Assembly: GCA_028284865.1 (NCBI GenBank) | Contig: JANQQV010000020.1 | Span: forward strand, 62,001 to 126,000 | DNA length: 64,000 nt | Direction of reading: 5' to 3' | Origin: Rhodothermales bacterium | Lineage (GTDB): Bacteria > Bacteroidota > Rhodothermia > Rhodothermales > UBA10348 | Shown: positions 25,753 through 34,627 of the stretch, piece after piece | How the letters are laid out: every line of letters begins with the position of its first letter | Numbering within the stretch: the first letter of the stretch is position 1 | The notes under the pieces: model-generated | The model's input: the letters and a program-made list of their open reading frames with translations, nothing else | Told to the model about the DNA's origin: nothing | Databases searched by the model: none | Translations under genes and position numbers: made by a program

Positions 25753-27192
25753 CTATTGCTTGATCCATTTCCGGATTTCGGTTCCGACGCGGATGAAGTA
25801 CAGACCCGGCTGCAAGTGATCAACGTACAGGGTTGATGTGCCCTGTGACATCCGGGATTCAGTAACGACTCGCCCCAGACTATCGAATACAAGCAGATCG
25901 GTGTTTTCCGGGCCGGAGTAGTCTACTCGAAGTGTGCTTTGTACCGGATTGGGGTAAACAGAGAGACGTCCATCGCTCGGTGGCACTTCCTTTGATGACT
26001 CCACACCGGTGGACACACCCGTCATAAGCCACAGATAGAGATCTGCAAACTGTCCCTCCCAGAACCAGAGTGCATGTTCACTGGGCGAGACTACCTCTGA
26101 CCGAATATTGGACATGTCGTAACCGGCCGCTTGAAGGTGGGAAACAGCTTCCAGTTGCCCATCGGAAAAGGATCCTGCAAGGCAGGGGCCGATGAACTCT
26201 TCTGGCCCGCTCACAAAGGCCATTCGCAAGAAGGATTCCGACGGCGCTGTCTCGGTGATGACCTCGTACATCGGTTGATTCAGGCAGAATGACGCTGAAA
26301 AGATCAGATACCGGCCAAAAACATCGGGCCGCATCATCGCGGCGTATGTCCCGAAGACGCCGCCATTACTGATTCCGAAAAACGCCGTGTGCTCCCGGTC
26401 TGCAAGTGTTCGGAAGTTGGCGTCGACGTACGGTTTCAACGTGTCTGTGATGAATGCCAGGGTCTGTTCAGCCTGACCACCGCCAAGATTTGGTACAAAG
26501 AATGGCAAATATTCGTTGTTGCGGAATGCAAAGTCGGCCTCGACGGCAACCACAATAGCACCAGGATCCCCCGCGGCAAACAGGGAATCCATCTGCTCAT
26601 CCATGCGGATCTCTCCCCATTCCGAACGAATCGTCCCATCAAACAGGAATTGAGAGTCCAACGCATAGATGACCGGGTAGCGCCGTCCGGAGGTCTCGTA
26701 GTTTGGTGGCGTGTAGGTCATCACGCGACGAATTCGACCGAGCTGAGGCATCTCAAACGTGGAACTCAATAATCCGACTCCGGCCGTCACCGTCGAATTG
26801 GCAAATGGCCAGGACCAGTACTGCCAGGCATCGATCGTTCCATTGTATTCCGCCGGCGTATTCGCCTGGATCGTTACAACGCGATTGGGAGTGCTTTCCT
26901 GACGATCGTTCGTTTCATACCAGTCTCCGTCGCCCAGGGTGAACTTGAACTGCAGTTCGCCTGCCAGGAATGAAGGCAACACGATTTCCCACATGCCGGG
27001 AGATGTCTCAGTCAACGCGTACGCGGCGTGTGCCGGATTCCAGTTGTTCCAGTTGCCAGCCACATAGACCGTGTAGCCATCAGGCGTAGAATCAGGCACC
27101 TGCATGCGCAGCGTCAACTGAGCGTTTGCAGGAATCACGGTCATCAGAGCAACACAAATCACGCCAAGAAAGACAGAAGTGAATCGAGGCAT
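25753..27192 (-). CDS. Secreted alpha/beta-hydrolase esterase with starch-binding-like N domain and T9SS sorting tail
   Basis: 479 residues from ATG 27192, chosen for the signal peptide ('FLGVICVALMTVIPANAQ'). Next comes a CBM20/48-like domain ('YTVYVAGNWNNWNPA', 'GELQFKFTLGDGDWYETN'), then an esterase-D-like hydrolase with nucleophile elbow 'FGISNGGVFG' (G-x-S-x-G). The last ~75 residues form a type A Por/T9SS sorting domain ('LSVYPNPVQSTLRVDYSG' to 'LQPGLYFIRVGTEIRKWI'). The protein is therefore predicted to cross the outer membrane by type IX secretion. The substrate may be an acyl ester on a polysaccharide or siderophore. It is strong evidence for the FCB lineage of the host. Confidence 0.9.
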   Translation of the reverse strand: MPRFTSVFLGVICVALMTVIPANAQLTLRMQVPDSTPDGYTVYVAGNWNNWNPAHAAYALTETSPGMWEIVLPSFLAGELQFKFTLGDGDWYETNDRQESTPNRVVTIQANTPAEYNGTIDAWQYWSWPFANSTVTAGVGLLSSTFEMPQLGRIRRVMTYTPPNYETSGRRYPVIYALDSQFLFDGTIRSEWGEIRMDEQMDSLFAAGDPGAIVVAVEADFAFRNNEYLPFFVPNLGGGQAEQTLAFITDTLKPYVDANFRTLADREHTAFFGISNGGVFGTYAAMMRPDVFGRYLIFSASFCLNQPMYEVITETAPSESFLRMAFVSGPEEFIGPCLAGSFSDGQLEAVSHLQAAGYDMSNIRSEVVSPSEHALWFWEGQFADLYLWLMTGVSTGVESSKEVPPSDGRLSVYPNPVQSTLRVDYSGPENTDLLVFDSLGRVVTESRMSQGTSTLYVDHLQPGLYFIRVGTEIRKWIKQ

Positions 27193-27257
27193 CACGTTGG
27201 GAGTCAAGGTTTTGGGTTCGCCAATCTCCTGCCTCATCTCAACGAAAGCAAGCCCGC

Positions 27258-27788
27258 TTACTGAATCACCCGCTCCAATACCAGGTCAACCTGATCGTCC
27301 GTTCCCAGACGGAATACGTGCTCACCAATCACCTCGAAGCCCCATTTCCGATAAAAACTGAGAGCCAGGTGATTCTCTTCCCAAACCCCCAGCCACAATG
27401 TCCGGTATCCATCGGCAATGGCCCGTGACAGGCACCGCTTCATCAGAGCTGTTCCTATACCCTTGCCGATCGCATTCTCGTCTAAATAGATCCGCTGAAG
27501 CTCGACGGGAGCAGGACCGAGATTGGGGACATCATCGGCTCCGGGGCGCAGTTTGGCGTAACCAACCATGGCGCGATCAATCTTGGACTCAGCCACGAAG
27601 AACACACTTCCTTCCTCGACCAGTTCTTGGGAGATCTTCATTACGGACAATGCCTCCTGCACGTAGGAGTGCATGTCCATCGGGTCATTATGGGCCAAAA
27701 AAGCGGCCAGAAAGGTGCGTTGCGCCAATGATGCGATGCGCGGGGCGTCCTCGAAACTGGCCTCGCGGATAACAACAGACTCACTCAT
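27258..27788 (-). CDS. GNAT family N-acetyltransferase
   Basis: 176 residues. 'IREASFEDAPRIASLAQRTF' opens the domain, 'LQRIYLDENAIGKGIGTALM' is the beta4 strand plus acetyl-CoA loop, and 'ENHLALSFYRKWGFEVIGEH' is the C-terminal motif. It resembles the spermidine/ribosomal-protein acetyltransferase group; the substrate cannot be read from the sequence. It overlaps the upstream ABM-like gene by eight bases, implying an operon. Confidence 0.9.
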   Translation of the reverse strand: MSESVVIREASFEDAPRIASLAQRTFLAAFLAHNDPMDMHSYVQEALSVMKISQELVEEGSVFFVAESKIDRAMVGYAKLRPGADDVPNLGPAPVELQRIYLDENAIGKGIGTALMKRCLSRAIADGYRTLWLGVWEENHLALSFYRKWGFEVIGEHVFRLGTDDQVDLVLERVIQ

Positions 27789-28089
27789 CCGTCTCGAAGT
27801 GCAAACAAGTCTGATCCCAGCGTTTCAGTACGGCCTGCGCCGCCTCAGGCACATAGGCACGCTCGTAATCCGCTCCCTGAAGCCCCACAATGTTGGAGAG
27901 ATCATCAAATGTCATGATGGTCATGAATTCCACTTCGTCACCAAGATCGCGAGACAGAAGTTCAAGGCTGCGATAGCCATCAATATTCTTGGCTTCAATT
28001 CCCGGACACACGTGGTTCTTCAGCAGGTCTCGATAAGGATCGGCGTTCTCGGGTGTGGTCCACCCTCTCCAGATTCGTTTGACGGCCAT
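27781..28089 (-). CDS. Antibiotic-biosynthesis-monooxygenase-like (dimeric ferredoxin-fold) protein
   Basis: 102 residues with the alternating strand/helix layout of small ABM/YgiN-like proteins: 'VKRIWRGWTTPENADPYRD', 'GIEAKNIDGYRSLELLSRD', 'EVEFMTIMTFDDLSNIVG'. No cofactor site is visible, as is usual for the family, so an enzymatic role is not certain. It overlaps the GNAT gene by eight bases. Confidence 0.65.
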   Translation of the reverse strand: MAVKRIWRGWTTPENADPYRDLLKNHVCPGIEAKNIDGYRSLELLSRDLGDEVEFMTIMTFDDLSNIVGLQGADYERAYVPEAAQAVLKRWDQTCLHFETDE

Positions 28090-28141
28090 GATCGAGACAC
28101 GCTGGGCTGTTCAATGGGAAGCAATCGGGTCTGAAGATAGC

Positions 28142-29248
28142 CTAATCAGACGATGCCCCAATCTCTGGCTGTTGCTGAGTCGTGCAATGAATCCCTCCTC
28201 CACCTGATGCAATCGCGTCGATATTGATCTGGATCACCTCGCGATCCGGGTAGAGCAGCTTAAGCGTTTCGCGACATTGCTCGTCGCGTGGTGGATCACC
28301 GAACTCAGGCGCGATCACGGCGCCATTGACCACATAGTAGTTGACGTAACCGGGCGCGAAGTCCTGATTATCGTATCTGGCCCGCCACGTCCGCGGTGCT
28401 TCCAGCGTATGCACCGATAGCCGCTCCCCGGATGCATCGGTAGCATCACGTAGAATGGAGAGGTGTTCACGCGTCACATCATAGTCGTAGGACTGCGGAT
28501 CCTGTTCGAGGGCGGCAACGACGGTGCCCGGTGCCGTAAATCGAGCGTAGAAATCCGTGTGACCATCAGTAATGTCCATGCCCTTGATCCCTGGAAGCCA
28601 GATGATCTTTCGCAAACCCAACGTGGCCTTGAGACGCTGTGTCAGCTCCTCCCGGGTCAATTCTGGGTTCCTGTTGTCGTTGACGAAACAGCTTTCCGTG
28701 ATGATGGCCGTACCCGCTCCGTCCACCTCAATGCCACCACCTTCTCCAACGAACGGCGCTTGTACAATCGTTGCACCAGCCAACTCCGCGATACGTTCGG
28801 CTACGAATCGGTCCTGACCGTGCCGCTGTTTGTTACCCCATCCATTGAAGTTGAGGTTGACGGCACCGAGCTGATCATCATCGCTTGCAACGAACACGGG
28901 GCCAGTATCTCGGACCCAGAAGTCGTCCAGCTCCATGGGGATCAACCTGACATTCTTTGAGCACCAGCGTTTTGCTCGCGACATGTGTTTGGCCGGTGTC
29001 AGCATCCAAACAGGTTCGTGAGCGGCTATGGTGTTGGCGATGAGGGCCAAGTCACGAAGAACCGGTCGGACCATTCTGCGGCCCCACAAACGCCGATCGC
29101 ACACGAAACCCATCCATGTCCGCACGTGTGGTGCTGATTCGTCCGGCATCCACCAATTCGTACTGGAATTGACTGCAGGCAACGACCTTGAAGCCAGTCC
29201 TGCAAGTGAGAGTCCGGCGCTCGTGAGCAGGAAGCGTCTCCGATTCAT
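28142..29248 (-). CDS. Agmatine deiminase / peptidyl-arginine deiminase family protein with Tat-like signal
   Basis: 368 residues. The N terminus 'MNRRRFLLTSAGLSLAG' looks like a twin-arginine export signal. The domain shows 'MPDESAPHVRTWMGF', 'DDFWVRDTGPVFV' (substrate carboxylate/Asp), 'VGEGGGIEVDGAGT', 'DGHTDFYARF' with catalytic His, and 'GGGGIHCTTQQQP' with catalytic Cys355. All elements of the guanidine-hydrolase active site are therefore present. The likely reaction is agmatine to N-carbamoylputrescine plus ammonia; a peptidyl-arginine substrate is possible given the export signal. The start overlaps the small upstream gene by four bases (ATGA). Confidence 0.92.
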   Translation of the reverse strand: MNRRRFLLTSAGLSLAGLASRSLPAVNSSTNWWMPDESAPHVRTWMGFVCDRRLWGRRMVRPVLRDLALIANTIAAHEPVWMLTPAKHMSRAKRWCSKNVRLIPMELDDFWVRDTGPVFVASDDDQLGAVNLNFNGWGNKQRHGQDRFVAERIAELAGATIVQAPFVGEGGGIEVDGAGTAIITESCFVNDNRNPELTREELTQRLKATLGLRKIIWLPGIKGMDITDGHTDFYARFTAPGTVVAALEQDPQSYDYDVTREHLSILRDATDASGERLSVHTLEAPRTWRARYDNQDFAPGYVNYYVVNGAVIAPEFGDPPRDEQCRETLKLLYPDREVIQINIDAIASGGGGIHCTTQQQPEIGASSD

Positions 29249-29427
29249 CCAGCCTGTTCGCTTTGCGCGTCCTTTTCTTCGTCCTCGTCAGCTTTCGACT
29301 TCTGCCGTTTGTCGTGCGCAGCACCGAAGATCAGGCCGAAGAGGATTCCCAAGGCCAGATTGTCCAGGAGTAGTCCGAACAACAAGCCAATCAACAGACC
29401 GGCGCCTATTCCCTTGCGTTCTTCCAT
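29245..29427 (-). CDS. Very small glycine-zipper membrane protein
   Basis: 60 residues: a short polar start (MEERK), one long hydrophobic stretch 'GIGAGLLIGLLFGLLLDN' continuing to 'GLIFGAAHDKRQ', then a highly charged tail (Lys/Asp/Glu-rich). Gly at regular 3-4 residue spacing suggests tight helix association. The four-base overlap with the deiminase gene argues that it is a real coding sequence rather than chance. Function unknown. Confidence 0.65.
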   Translation of the reverse strand: MEERKGIGAGLLIGLLFGLLLDNLALGILFGLIFGAAHDKRQKSKADEDEEKDAQSEQAG

Positions 29428-29478
29428 GGTGATCCTCCAAGTCTTCTGTTTGTGCTGATGTTGATCAACTAATTGAAA

Positions 29479-30273
29479 TCACTTTCGTCCCGGCTTGCCC
29501 AACGGACGCGTCTTCGAGGTACTCCATAGCCAATACCCAACGGCAATGACCGGGATGGACAGGAATTGTCCCATGGAGAGCCCCAGCGGCAAGGAGAACG
29601 CCGCCTGCTGCGTTTTGACGATCTCCAGCAAGAATCGGGCAGAGAACACCAGCATGAAAAAGAGGCCGATGAACTCGCCCTGGCGAATCGCCCCTTTTCG
29701 CTGGTCATAGAGCTTCCACAGAAAGCCAAAGATCAGGAAGTAGGCGATCGACTCGTATAGCTGCACCGGGTGACGAGCGATATCATCGCCCAGGCGCGCG
29801 AACGTCACTCCCCACGGAACAGAGGTTGGTTCGCCAACGATCTCTGAATTGAACAGATTTCCGAGACGAATCAGGGCACCCGCCAACGCTGCGGGAATCG
29901 CAATCCGATCCAGAAGCCACAAGAACGGCTGCTTCTTGTGCCGTTTGGAGTACATCCACAGCCCGATCGTGATACCGATGGCGCCACCGTGACTGGCCAG
30001 TCCTCCCTGATGGACTTTCAGTATCTCTATGGGATTGGCCAGATAGTAGCCTGGCTCGTAGAACAGGCAATGGCCGAGACGCGCACCGACGATGGTCGCG
30101 ACCATCATGTAGATCAACAGCGATCCAACATCATCTTCCGGCTTCTTTTCCAGACGATAGATGCGCGTCATGACGGCCGTGCCGATCAGGAATCCGGTCG
30201 CGAACAGCAAACCGTACCACTTGATCGTCAGCGGACCGAGCGTAAACAATACCGGGTCAACGTCCCAGATCAT
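29479..30273 (-). CDS. lgt: Phosphatidylglycerol--prolipoprotein diacylglyceryl transferase
   Basis: 264 residues, a seven-segment inner-membrane enzyme that transfers diacylglycerol to the Cys of prolipoproteins. Landmarks: 'IKWYGLLFATGFLIG', 'GARLGHCLFYEPGYYL', 'GGLASHGGAIGI' (essential His), 'ALIRLGNLFNSEIVGEPT' (the Lgt signature with Arg and Asn) and 'HPVQLYESIAYF'. It serves the many lipoproteins encoded around it. It is followed, 16 bases away, by the His-rich lipoprotein gene on the same strand, which is transcribed first. Confidence 0.97.
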   Translation of the reverse strand: MIWDVDPVLFTLGPLTIKWYGLLFATGFLIGTAVMTRIYRLEKKPEDDVGSLLIYMMVATIVGARLGHCLFYEPGYYLANPIEILKVHQGGLASHGGAIGITIGLWMYSKRHKKQPFLWLLDRIAIPAALAGALIRLGNLFNSEIVGEPTSVPWGVTFARLGDDIARHPVQLYESIAYFLIFGFLWKLYDQRKGAIRQGEFIGLFFMLVFSARFLLEIVKTQQAAFSLPLGLSMGQFLSIPVIAVGYWLWSTSKTRPLGKPGRK

Positions 30274-30289
30274 GCCGATTTACAGGCGA

Positions 30290-30787
30290 TTAGTTGGAGG
30301 AGGCGTCCTGTCCGAGTGACTCCATCCTCGACTTGAGCGAAGTAATCTCGTCAAGAAGGGCCCGCTGAACTTCAACCATCTGCTCCGGCGTGAGATCGGG
30401 TGCAGGCTCATGGCTGTGGTCGTGGTCATGATCGTGGCCATGATCGTCATCACCCTCATGAGCACCTGCAGGCTCAACCACGTACTCCGCCCAGTTATCG
30501 TAGACAATCTGGAAGGCATTCAGCGAATCGACCATGGCCTGCTCCAGGCCATTCTCTTGCGCGGCTGTATTCCACTCCTCGAACATGGCCAGGACGGAAG
30601 CCTCAACTTCAACCAGCTGGTTATGAATGGCGATGGCCGCTTCATTGCGCTCTTCACCTTCATGATCATGGTCGTGATCATCGTGGCATCCTGTCAGAAG
30701 GACAACAAGCGCCAGACTTGTAATCAGTGAAGGGAATGATACGCCAGCAACGGCACCTCGAATGCCCGTCAGGAAATTGGTGGTCAT
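30290..30787 (-). CDS. Histidine-rich lipoprotein, candidate metal-binding protein
   Basis: 165 residues from ATG 30787, chosen because it gives a lipoprotein signal ending 'VVLLTGC' (Cys34). Directly after the lipidated Cys is 'HDDHDHDHEG', and a second cluster lies at 110-126 ('HEGDDDHGHDHDHDHSH'). There are 12 His in total, separated by a helical region (50-105). The C terminus is helical/acidic. Such H-D repeats commonly bind Zn, Ni or Cu, so storage or handing of metal at the outer membrane is inferred. No metal transporter is adjacent. It is transcribed just before lgt. Confidence 0.75.
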   Translation of the reverse strand: MTTNFLTGIRGAVAGVSFPSLITSLALVVLLTGCHDDHDHDHEGEERNEAAIAIHNQLVEVEASVLAMFEEWNTAAQENGLEQAMVDSLNAFQIVYDNWAEYVVEPAGAHEGDDDHGHDHDHDHSHEPAPDLTPEQMVEVQRALLDEITSLKSRMESLGQDASSN

Positions 30788-30894
30788 AGTTCTGGGGGGT
30801 TCTTGGGGGTTGAGCTGCGGGTCCGCCAATACCGGACTTTCCACTTTGAGTGACCCGCACGGCGGTTACGTTGCATCAGTCACAATAGCGCGCG

Positions 30895-31302
30895 TTACGC
30901 ATCACGTCTCAGCAAGTGCCAGGTTATCGCGCCCAAAATGGGGTCCAGGATGGCAAACGTCAGCAGAACGTGGGGAAACACGTCGGCGATGGCCAGCGGG
31001 ATGAGCACAACAGGGACCAGAATCATGCGATCCACCACCGAGGCCGCTGCTATTTGCCGTGCCCCTGCCCTTCCTCCAAAGAAGTAGAACCAGCCGATGA
31101 CGGCCACGCACATGCCTATCACACGAAAGAGGGCCGCCTCGTTGCCTTGGAAGGCGGGATCTCGAAAGATGATCTGCACGGACGCGGGCCACACAAGCAT
31201 CATGGCACCGGCCAGCATGTAGAACACGCCGTTCCACTTGGTGAAAGCTGCTGATTTAGAAAGCGCTGGTGGCGTGTGCAGGAGATCCTTTATGAGGGAC
31301 AT
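30895..31302 (-). CDS. Small integral membrane protein of unknown function
   Basis: 135 residues with about four hydrophobic segments: 'GVFYMLAGAMMLVWPASV', 'FRVIGMCVAVIGWFYFF', 'ILVPVVLIPLAIADVFP' and 'VLLTFAILDPILGAITW'. The layout resembles small DoxX-like or DUF4345-like proteins, but no diagnostic residue can be named. It is separated by one base from the upstream DinB stop and is probably in the same transcript. Confidence 0.7.
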   Translation of the reverse strand: MSLIKDLLHTPPALSKSAAFTKWNGVFYMLAGAMMLVWPASVQIIFRDPAFQGNEAALFRVIGMCVAVIGWFYFFGGRAGARQIAAASVVDRMILVPVVLIPLAIADVFPHVLLTFAILDPILGAITWHLLRRDA

Positions 31303-31303
31303 G

Positions 31304-31825
31304 TCAGTGGAGAATAGTCAGGTACTTCTTCCAGGGGCCAACCTCGTTGCCGAGTTGCTTCGAAGCGATGCGCACGATCTGGCTGATGTGCCCGAGATCA
31401 TGCACGACCCAGGCAGAGATCAGCGCTTGAAGCGTCACGGCTCCGAATTCAGGATGAACGCCCTCCTTCTGGAGATCGGTTTCGGTCAGTTGCCACTCTT
31501 TCAGTTCTGCGAGATTCGCCGATCGGAGACGGCTGAACTCCTGAAGGAGAGTCTGGATGTCCTTGCCGCGATTGCGATCGTAGTGCCGAAAACGGTCGTA
31601 CGGTTCGAAAGCCTTTGATTCACTGTCCGACAGAATGATACGCGCGCGAGGGATCCAGTCTGTCTCCTCGCCGTCGATCAGATGACCAACGACGTCGAAG
31701 GGTGAGAACGTTTCGGGCCCCTCATTCATGTGCGCCCAGTCGTCGTCCAGGCCAGCAAATAGCTGCTCAAGGACAGCAGGCGTGCTGCTGAGCGACTGAA
31801 TGGATCGGGAAAGGCTGAATTCCAT
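31304..31825 (-). CDS. DinB family protein (second copy)
   Basis: 173 residues with 'PAVLEQLFAGLDDDWAH', a central 'FDVVGHLIDGEETDWIPR' with the first His ligand, and the C-terminal 'VVHDLGHISQIVRIASKQLG' in which two His complete the usual DinB metal site. It differs clearly in sequence from the DinB at 22.0-22.5 kb, so it is not a recent duplicate. It sits between the EEP hydrolase and the small membrane protein, same strand, with short gaps (operon-like). Confidence 0.85.
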   Translation of the reverse strand: MEFSLSRSIQSLSSTPAVLEQLFAGLDDDWAHMNEGPETFSPFDVVGHLIDGEETDWIPRARIILSDSESKAFEPYDRFRHYDRNRGKDIQTLLQEFSRLRSANLAELKEWQLTETDLQKEGVHPEFGAVTLQALISAWVVHDLGHISQIVRIASKQLGNEVGPWKKYLTILH

Positions 31826-31843
31826 TGAGGACAGTGATAGAGA

Positions 31844-32689
31844 TCAGTGATCGGCGTCTCCTGATTGATGCACGACCACGTCGATGATCAGCGGACGATG
31901 ATCGGAGATCACAGGCTCATCCAGCATCTCTTGATGGATGATGCTGAACGCGTCGGATGGCTGCCACATGAAGTAGTCAATCTCGCGGTCGGGCTCCCAG
32001 GATGGAAAGGTATTCTCGTCCTCCCCTTTGTCAACGACGTACCAGCCTTGCTCGAGGTGTGTCATGACAGAGTCACCGCGATAGGAATTAAAATCACCTG
32101 CCAGCATCGTGGGCATCGTCTCCTGGTCGTCGAGCCAGGCTTCAAGTGCCGTCGCCTGAGCGTAGCGCTCTTGCTCCGAACGGTAGAAATGGATGCCGTT
32201 GAAACGCAGCGCATTACCCGAGGGCAGGTCGATGACTGCCGAGACGACACTTCGGGGCTCGTCGCCATCCGGCAGGCGGACGTTGGTCGATTCGAGCACA
32301 GGCAGTCGTGAAAGCACTGCCATGCCGTATGCGCCACCCTGATAGGCCATGAATCGGCCGAAGATGGGCTGCATGTTGGTCAGGCGACCAATTTCAGCGG
32401 CTTGATCAACGCCATTGGTGCGTGTCACGACGCTGTCCACTTCTTGCAGGGCGACTAAGTCAGGATCGACCTCATTGATCAAGTCGGCGATTCGCTGCAG
32501 GTCAATGACCTCATCCATCCCTTCGCCGTGATGGATGTTGTAGGCCAGGACGCGGAGGGTGTCGGATTGAGCGACGCTTTCTGATTCGCTAGTCCCAGAT
32601 TGGCAGCCGGTCAGCAGAACCAACGCGAAAACAGCCGTTGCAACGATGAAGAAGGGCTTGGAAAGTCGTCCAAAAGCCTGAAGAGCCAT
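31844..32689 (-). CDS. Endonuclease/exonuclease/phosphatase (EEP) family lipoprotein
   Basis: 281 residues from ATG 32689; a GTG at 32704 would add five residues. A lipoprotein signal ends 'VLLTGC'. EEP motifs: 'LRVLAYNIHHGEGMD', 'DLVALQEVDS' (metal-binding Glu), 'FNGIHFYR', 'MLAGDFNSY' and 'VISDHRPLI' (catalytic Asp-His). All catalytic positions look intact, so it is probably an active phosphodiesterase or phosphatase at the envelope. Substrate unknown; candidates are lipids, nucleic acids or inositol phosphates. Confidence 0.9.
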   Translation of the reverse strand: MALQAFGRLSKPFFIVATAVFALVLLTGCQSGTSESESVAQSDTLRVLAYNIHHGEGMDEVIDLQRIADLINEVDPDLVALQEVDSVVTRTNGVDQAAEIGRLTNMQPIFGRFMAYQGGAYGMAVLSRLPVLESTNVRLPDGDEPRSVVSAVIDLPSGNALRFNGIHFYRSEQERYAQATALEAWLDDQETMPTMLAGDFNSYRGDSVMTHLEQGWYVVDKGEDENTFPSWEPDREIDYFMWQPSDAFSIIHQEMLDEPVISDHRPLIIDVVVHQSGDADH

Positions 32690-32770
32690 GACAGATGGGG
32701 TCACCTAGGTGATCAACGCTTCAACCGAATACGGCGGAGCATCTGTCGATCCCCCTCCGATCAGAGACGT

Positions 32771-34363
32771 CTACTTGAATCGATCCGTCGTTTCCCGTGC
32801 AGGCAGGCGACAGTTTGGCCACGTGCGAGGCTCATTGGATCGCGGATCAACTCCTAGATCACGCTGTGCACGCGATGTCCGTTCGCCTTCAGAAGCGAGG
32901 TAGACCAAGTAAGCAATCAAGGTGGCGTTTCCTTTCAGGTCATCCGGAGCAATCTTGTCGAAGGTGTCCCGGTTGGTGTGCCAAGTTGCCGTCCCGTAGT
33001 CGAATGATGTGGACGATAAGGAGAACGCGGGTGCGCCGGCACAGATGAATGATGCGTAGTCCGAACCTCCGCTACCCGGGAATCCCGGAGCGATCAGCTG
33101 GATGTCACCCACAAGCAATCTTGGCAACTGGGCGAACCACTTCGAGAAGTCAGCTGCGGCTTCCACCAGACCCTGCGTAGAAACGCGTGCGATACGACCC
33201 GTTCCGTTGTCCTGATTGAGGAGCAGCTGCAAGCCTTCTACGACTTCAGGGTGATCGGCCACGAATGCGCGACTACCATTCAGGCCTTGCTCTTCCCCAC
33301 CCCACAATCCGACCATGATAGTCCGCTTGGGATTAGGGTAGGTCTCCCGGAGAATGCGAAGAGCTTCCAGCATAGCCACCGATCCGGTTCCGTTGTCCGT
33401 CGTACCGCTGGCGCCATCCCATGAGTCATAGTGAGCAGAAAGGAGCACGTATTCATCCGGAAGCTCGGTGCCAGGAATCGTGCCAATCACGTTGTAAACG
33501 GGCTGCTCGCCAAGATCCTCGGCTTCCGCGTTGGCGCGCAGGACCGGTCCCTGTCCATTTTCCGTCAAGCGATATACAAGGCCATAGTCTTCACAGCTGA
33601 GGTTGAATGCGGCCACATTGCGATTCATCGCACGGAAGGAGTACGCCATTGGGAAAATCCGCTCGGTGCCCCAAGAGCCCGTCCAGTAGTTGGTCATGAA
33701 GCCGAGAGCGCCAGCATCTTCAATCGCGTTGACGATATCCTGCCTATCCATGCCGATGGCTTCAATACGGGCGTTCCATGCCTCACGTGCAGCTCGGCGA
33801 GCGTTGTTAAAGTCGTCGACGGCGTTGCTGGTACCATACTCTTCCCAACTCGAGGCAGGCCGACAGCTGGGCTCTGCGTGGGACAAAAGGACGAACTTGC
33901 CCTCGACGCTGGGCAGCCATGCTTCGAAATCACCTTCGGGCAACATCGTGACGGCTCCTTCAACAGCGCCATCGGTACCGGCACTCCAGCCAAGCATTTG
34001 GCCTTCCAATGAACGAACGCGCGGCTCCAACAGATGAACGCTGGACACACCGCGCTGCCACGAGCGCCAGGTGCCGTACTGCTCGAGCTCTGCTTCCATG
34101 CCCCATGACCTCATCTGCTCTGCGGCCCATTCCGCGGCTGCATTGTAGCCCGGCGAACCGGTGAGACGAGGACCGAGCACGTCGGACATGTACTGTGCCA
34201 TGGCCTGGACCTGAGAGGCTTCCATGCCTTCAGCCCAGATGGCTCTCAAAACAGGGTCATCTACGGGAAAGTCGGGCTCGGTTTGCTGGAAGCCGCCGGG
34301 TTGGGCGAAGGCAGAGCCTGCAACCAGGAGTAGAACGAGAAATGATGGGATGATGCGTTTCAT
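32771..34363 (-). CDS. M28 family zinc aminopeptidase, secreted
   Basis: 530 residues from ATG 34363, chosen for the signal peptide ('IIPSFLVLLLVAGSAFAQ'); the open frame reaches 34606 but that prefix has no coding character. Zinc-site motifs: 'SAHYDSWDGASGTTDNGTG' (His and bridging Asp), 'GLWGGEEQGLNGS' (catalytic Glu pair), and a later Asp/His region ('LNQDNGTG', 'TATWHTNRDTFD'). A PA-like insert is probable between about residues 100 and 230. It releases N-terminal residues from peptides outside the cytoplasm. It is divergent from the K+ channel gene with about 265 bases between. Confidence 0.93.
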   Translation of the reverse strand: MKRIIPSFLVLLLVAGSAFAQPGGFQQTEPDFPVDDPVLRAIWAEGMEASQVQAMAQYMSDVLGPRLTGSPGYNAAAEWAAEQMRSWGMEAELEQYGTWRSWQRGVSSVHLLEPRVRSLEGQMLGWSAGTDGAVEGAVTMLPEGDFEAWLPSVEGKFVLLSHAEPSCRPASSWEEYGTSNAVDDFNNARRAAREAWNARIEAIGMDRQDIVNAIEDAGALGFMTNYWTGSWGTERIFPMAYSFRAMNRNVAAFNLSCEDYGLVYRLTENGQGPVLRANAEAEDLGEQPVYNVIGTIPGTELPDEYVLLSAHYDSWDGASGTTDNGTGSVAMLEALRILRETYPNPKRTIMVGLWGGEEQGLNGSRAFVADHPEVVEGLQLLLNQDNGTGRIARVSTQGLVEAAADFSKWFAQLPRLLVGDIQLIAPGFPGSGGSDYASFICAGAPAFSLSSTSFDYGTATWHTNRDTFDKIAPDDLKGNATLIAYLVYLASEGERTSRAQRDLGVDPRSNEPRTWPNCRLPARETTDRFK

Positions 34364-34543
34364 GGTGTGGCGGGGTTGCATGATCTGCTTGATGGATGAT
34401 TCGCGAGCGAACGGCTCAAGATAAGCGCGTGGAGTTGGATCGCGGCAAGTGACCTCGAGCAGGACCCATCGCGTCGAATTCTGTACCGGTATTGCCGGTC
34501 GGCTCCAGCCTTCCGCTTGATCTACCGTCAATTCAGGGAGGAC

Positions 34544-34551
34544 TATATTTG
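34544..34551 (+). promoter_or_regulatory. Candidate TAnnTTTG promoter box for the potassium channel gene
   Basis: TATATTTG matches the Bacteroidota -7 consensus, with TTG 24 bases upstream, slightly more than usual. It lies 77 bases before the ATG at 34628, in the divergent region with the M28 gene. A reasonable but unproven promoter. Confidence 0.4.
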
Positions 34552-34627
34552 ATTTACGGTCCCCGCAGACGTGGAAGCAGCGGCTAAGTGTGGACCTCCT
34601 CGACATATTCAGCTACAGCCAGGGCCC

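Noticed and set aside
30410-30690. Repeated GATCATG/GTCGTGATC-like DNA considered as a satellite or CRISPR-like repeat
   Set aside because: The repetition simply encodes the alternating His-Asp clusters of the lipoprotein.
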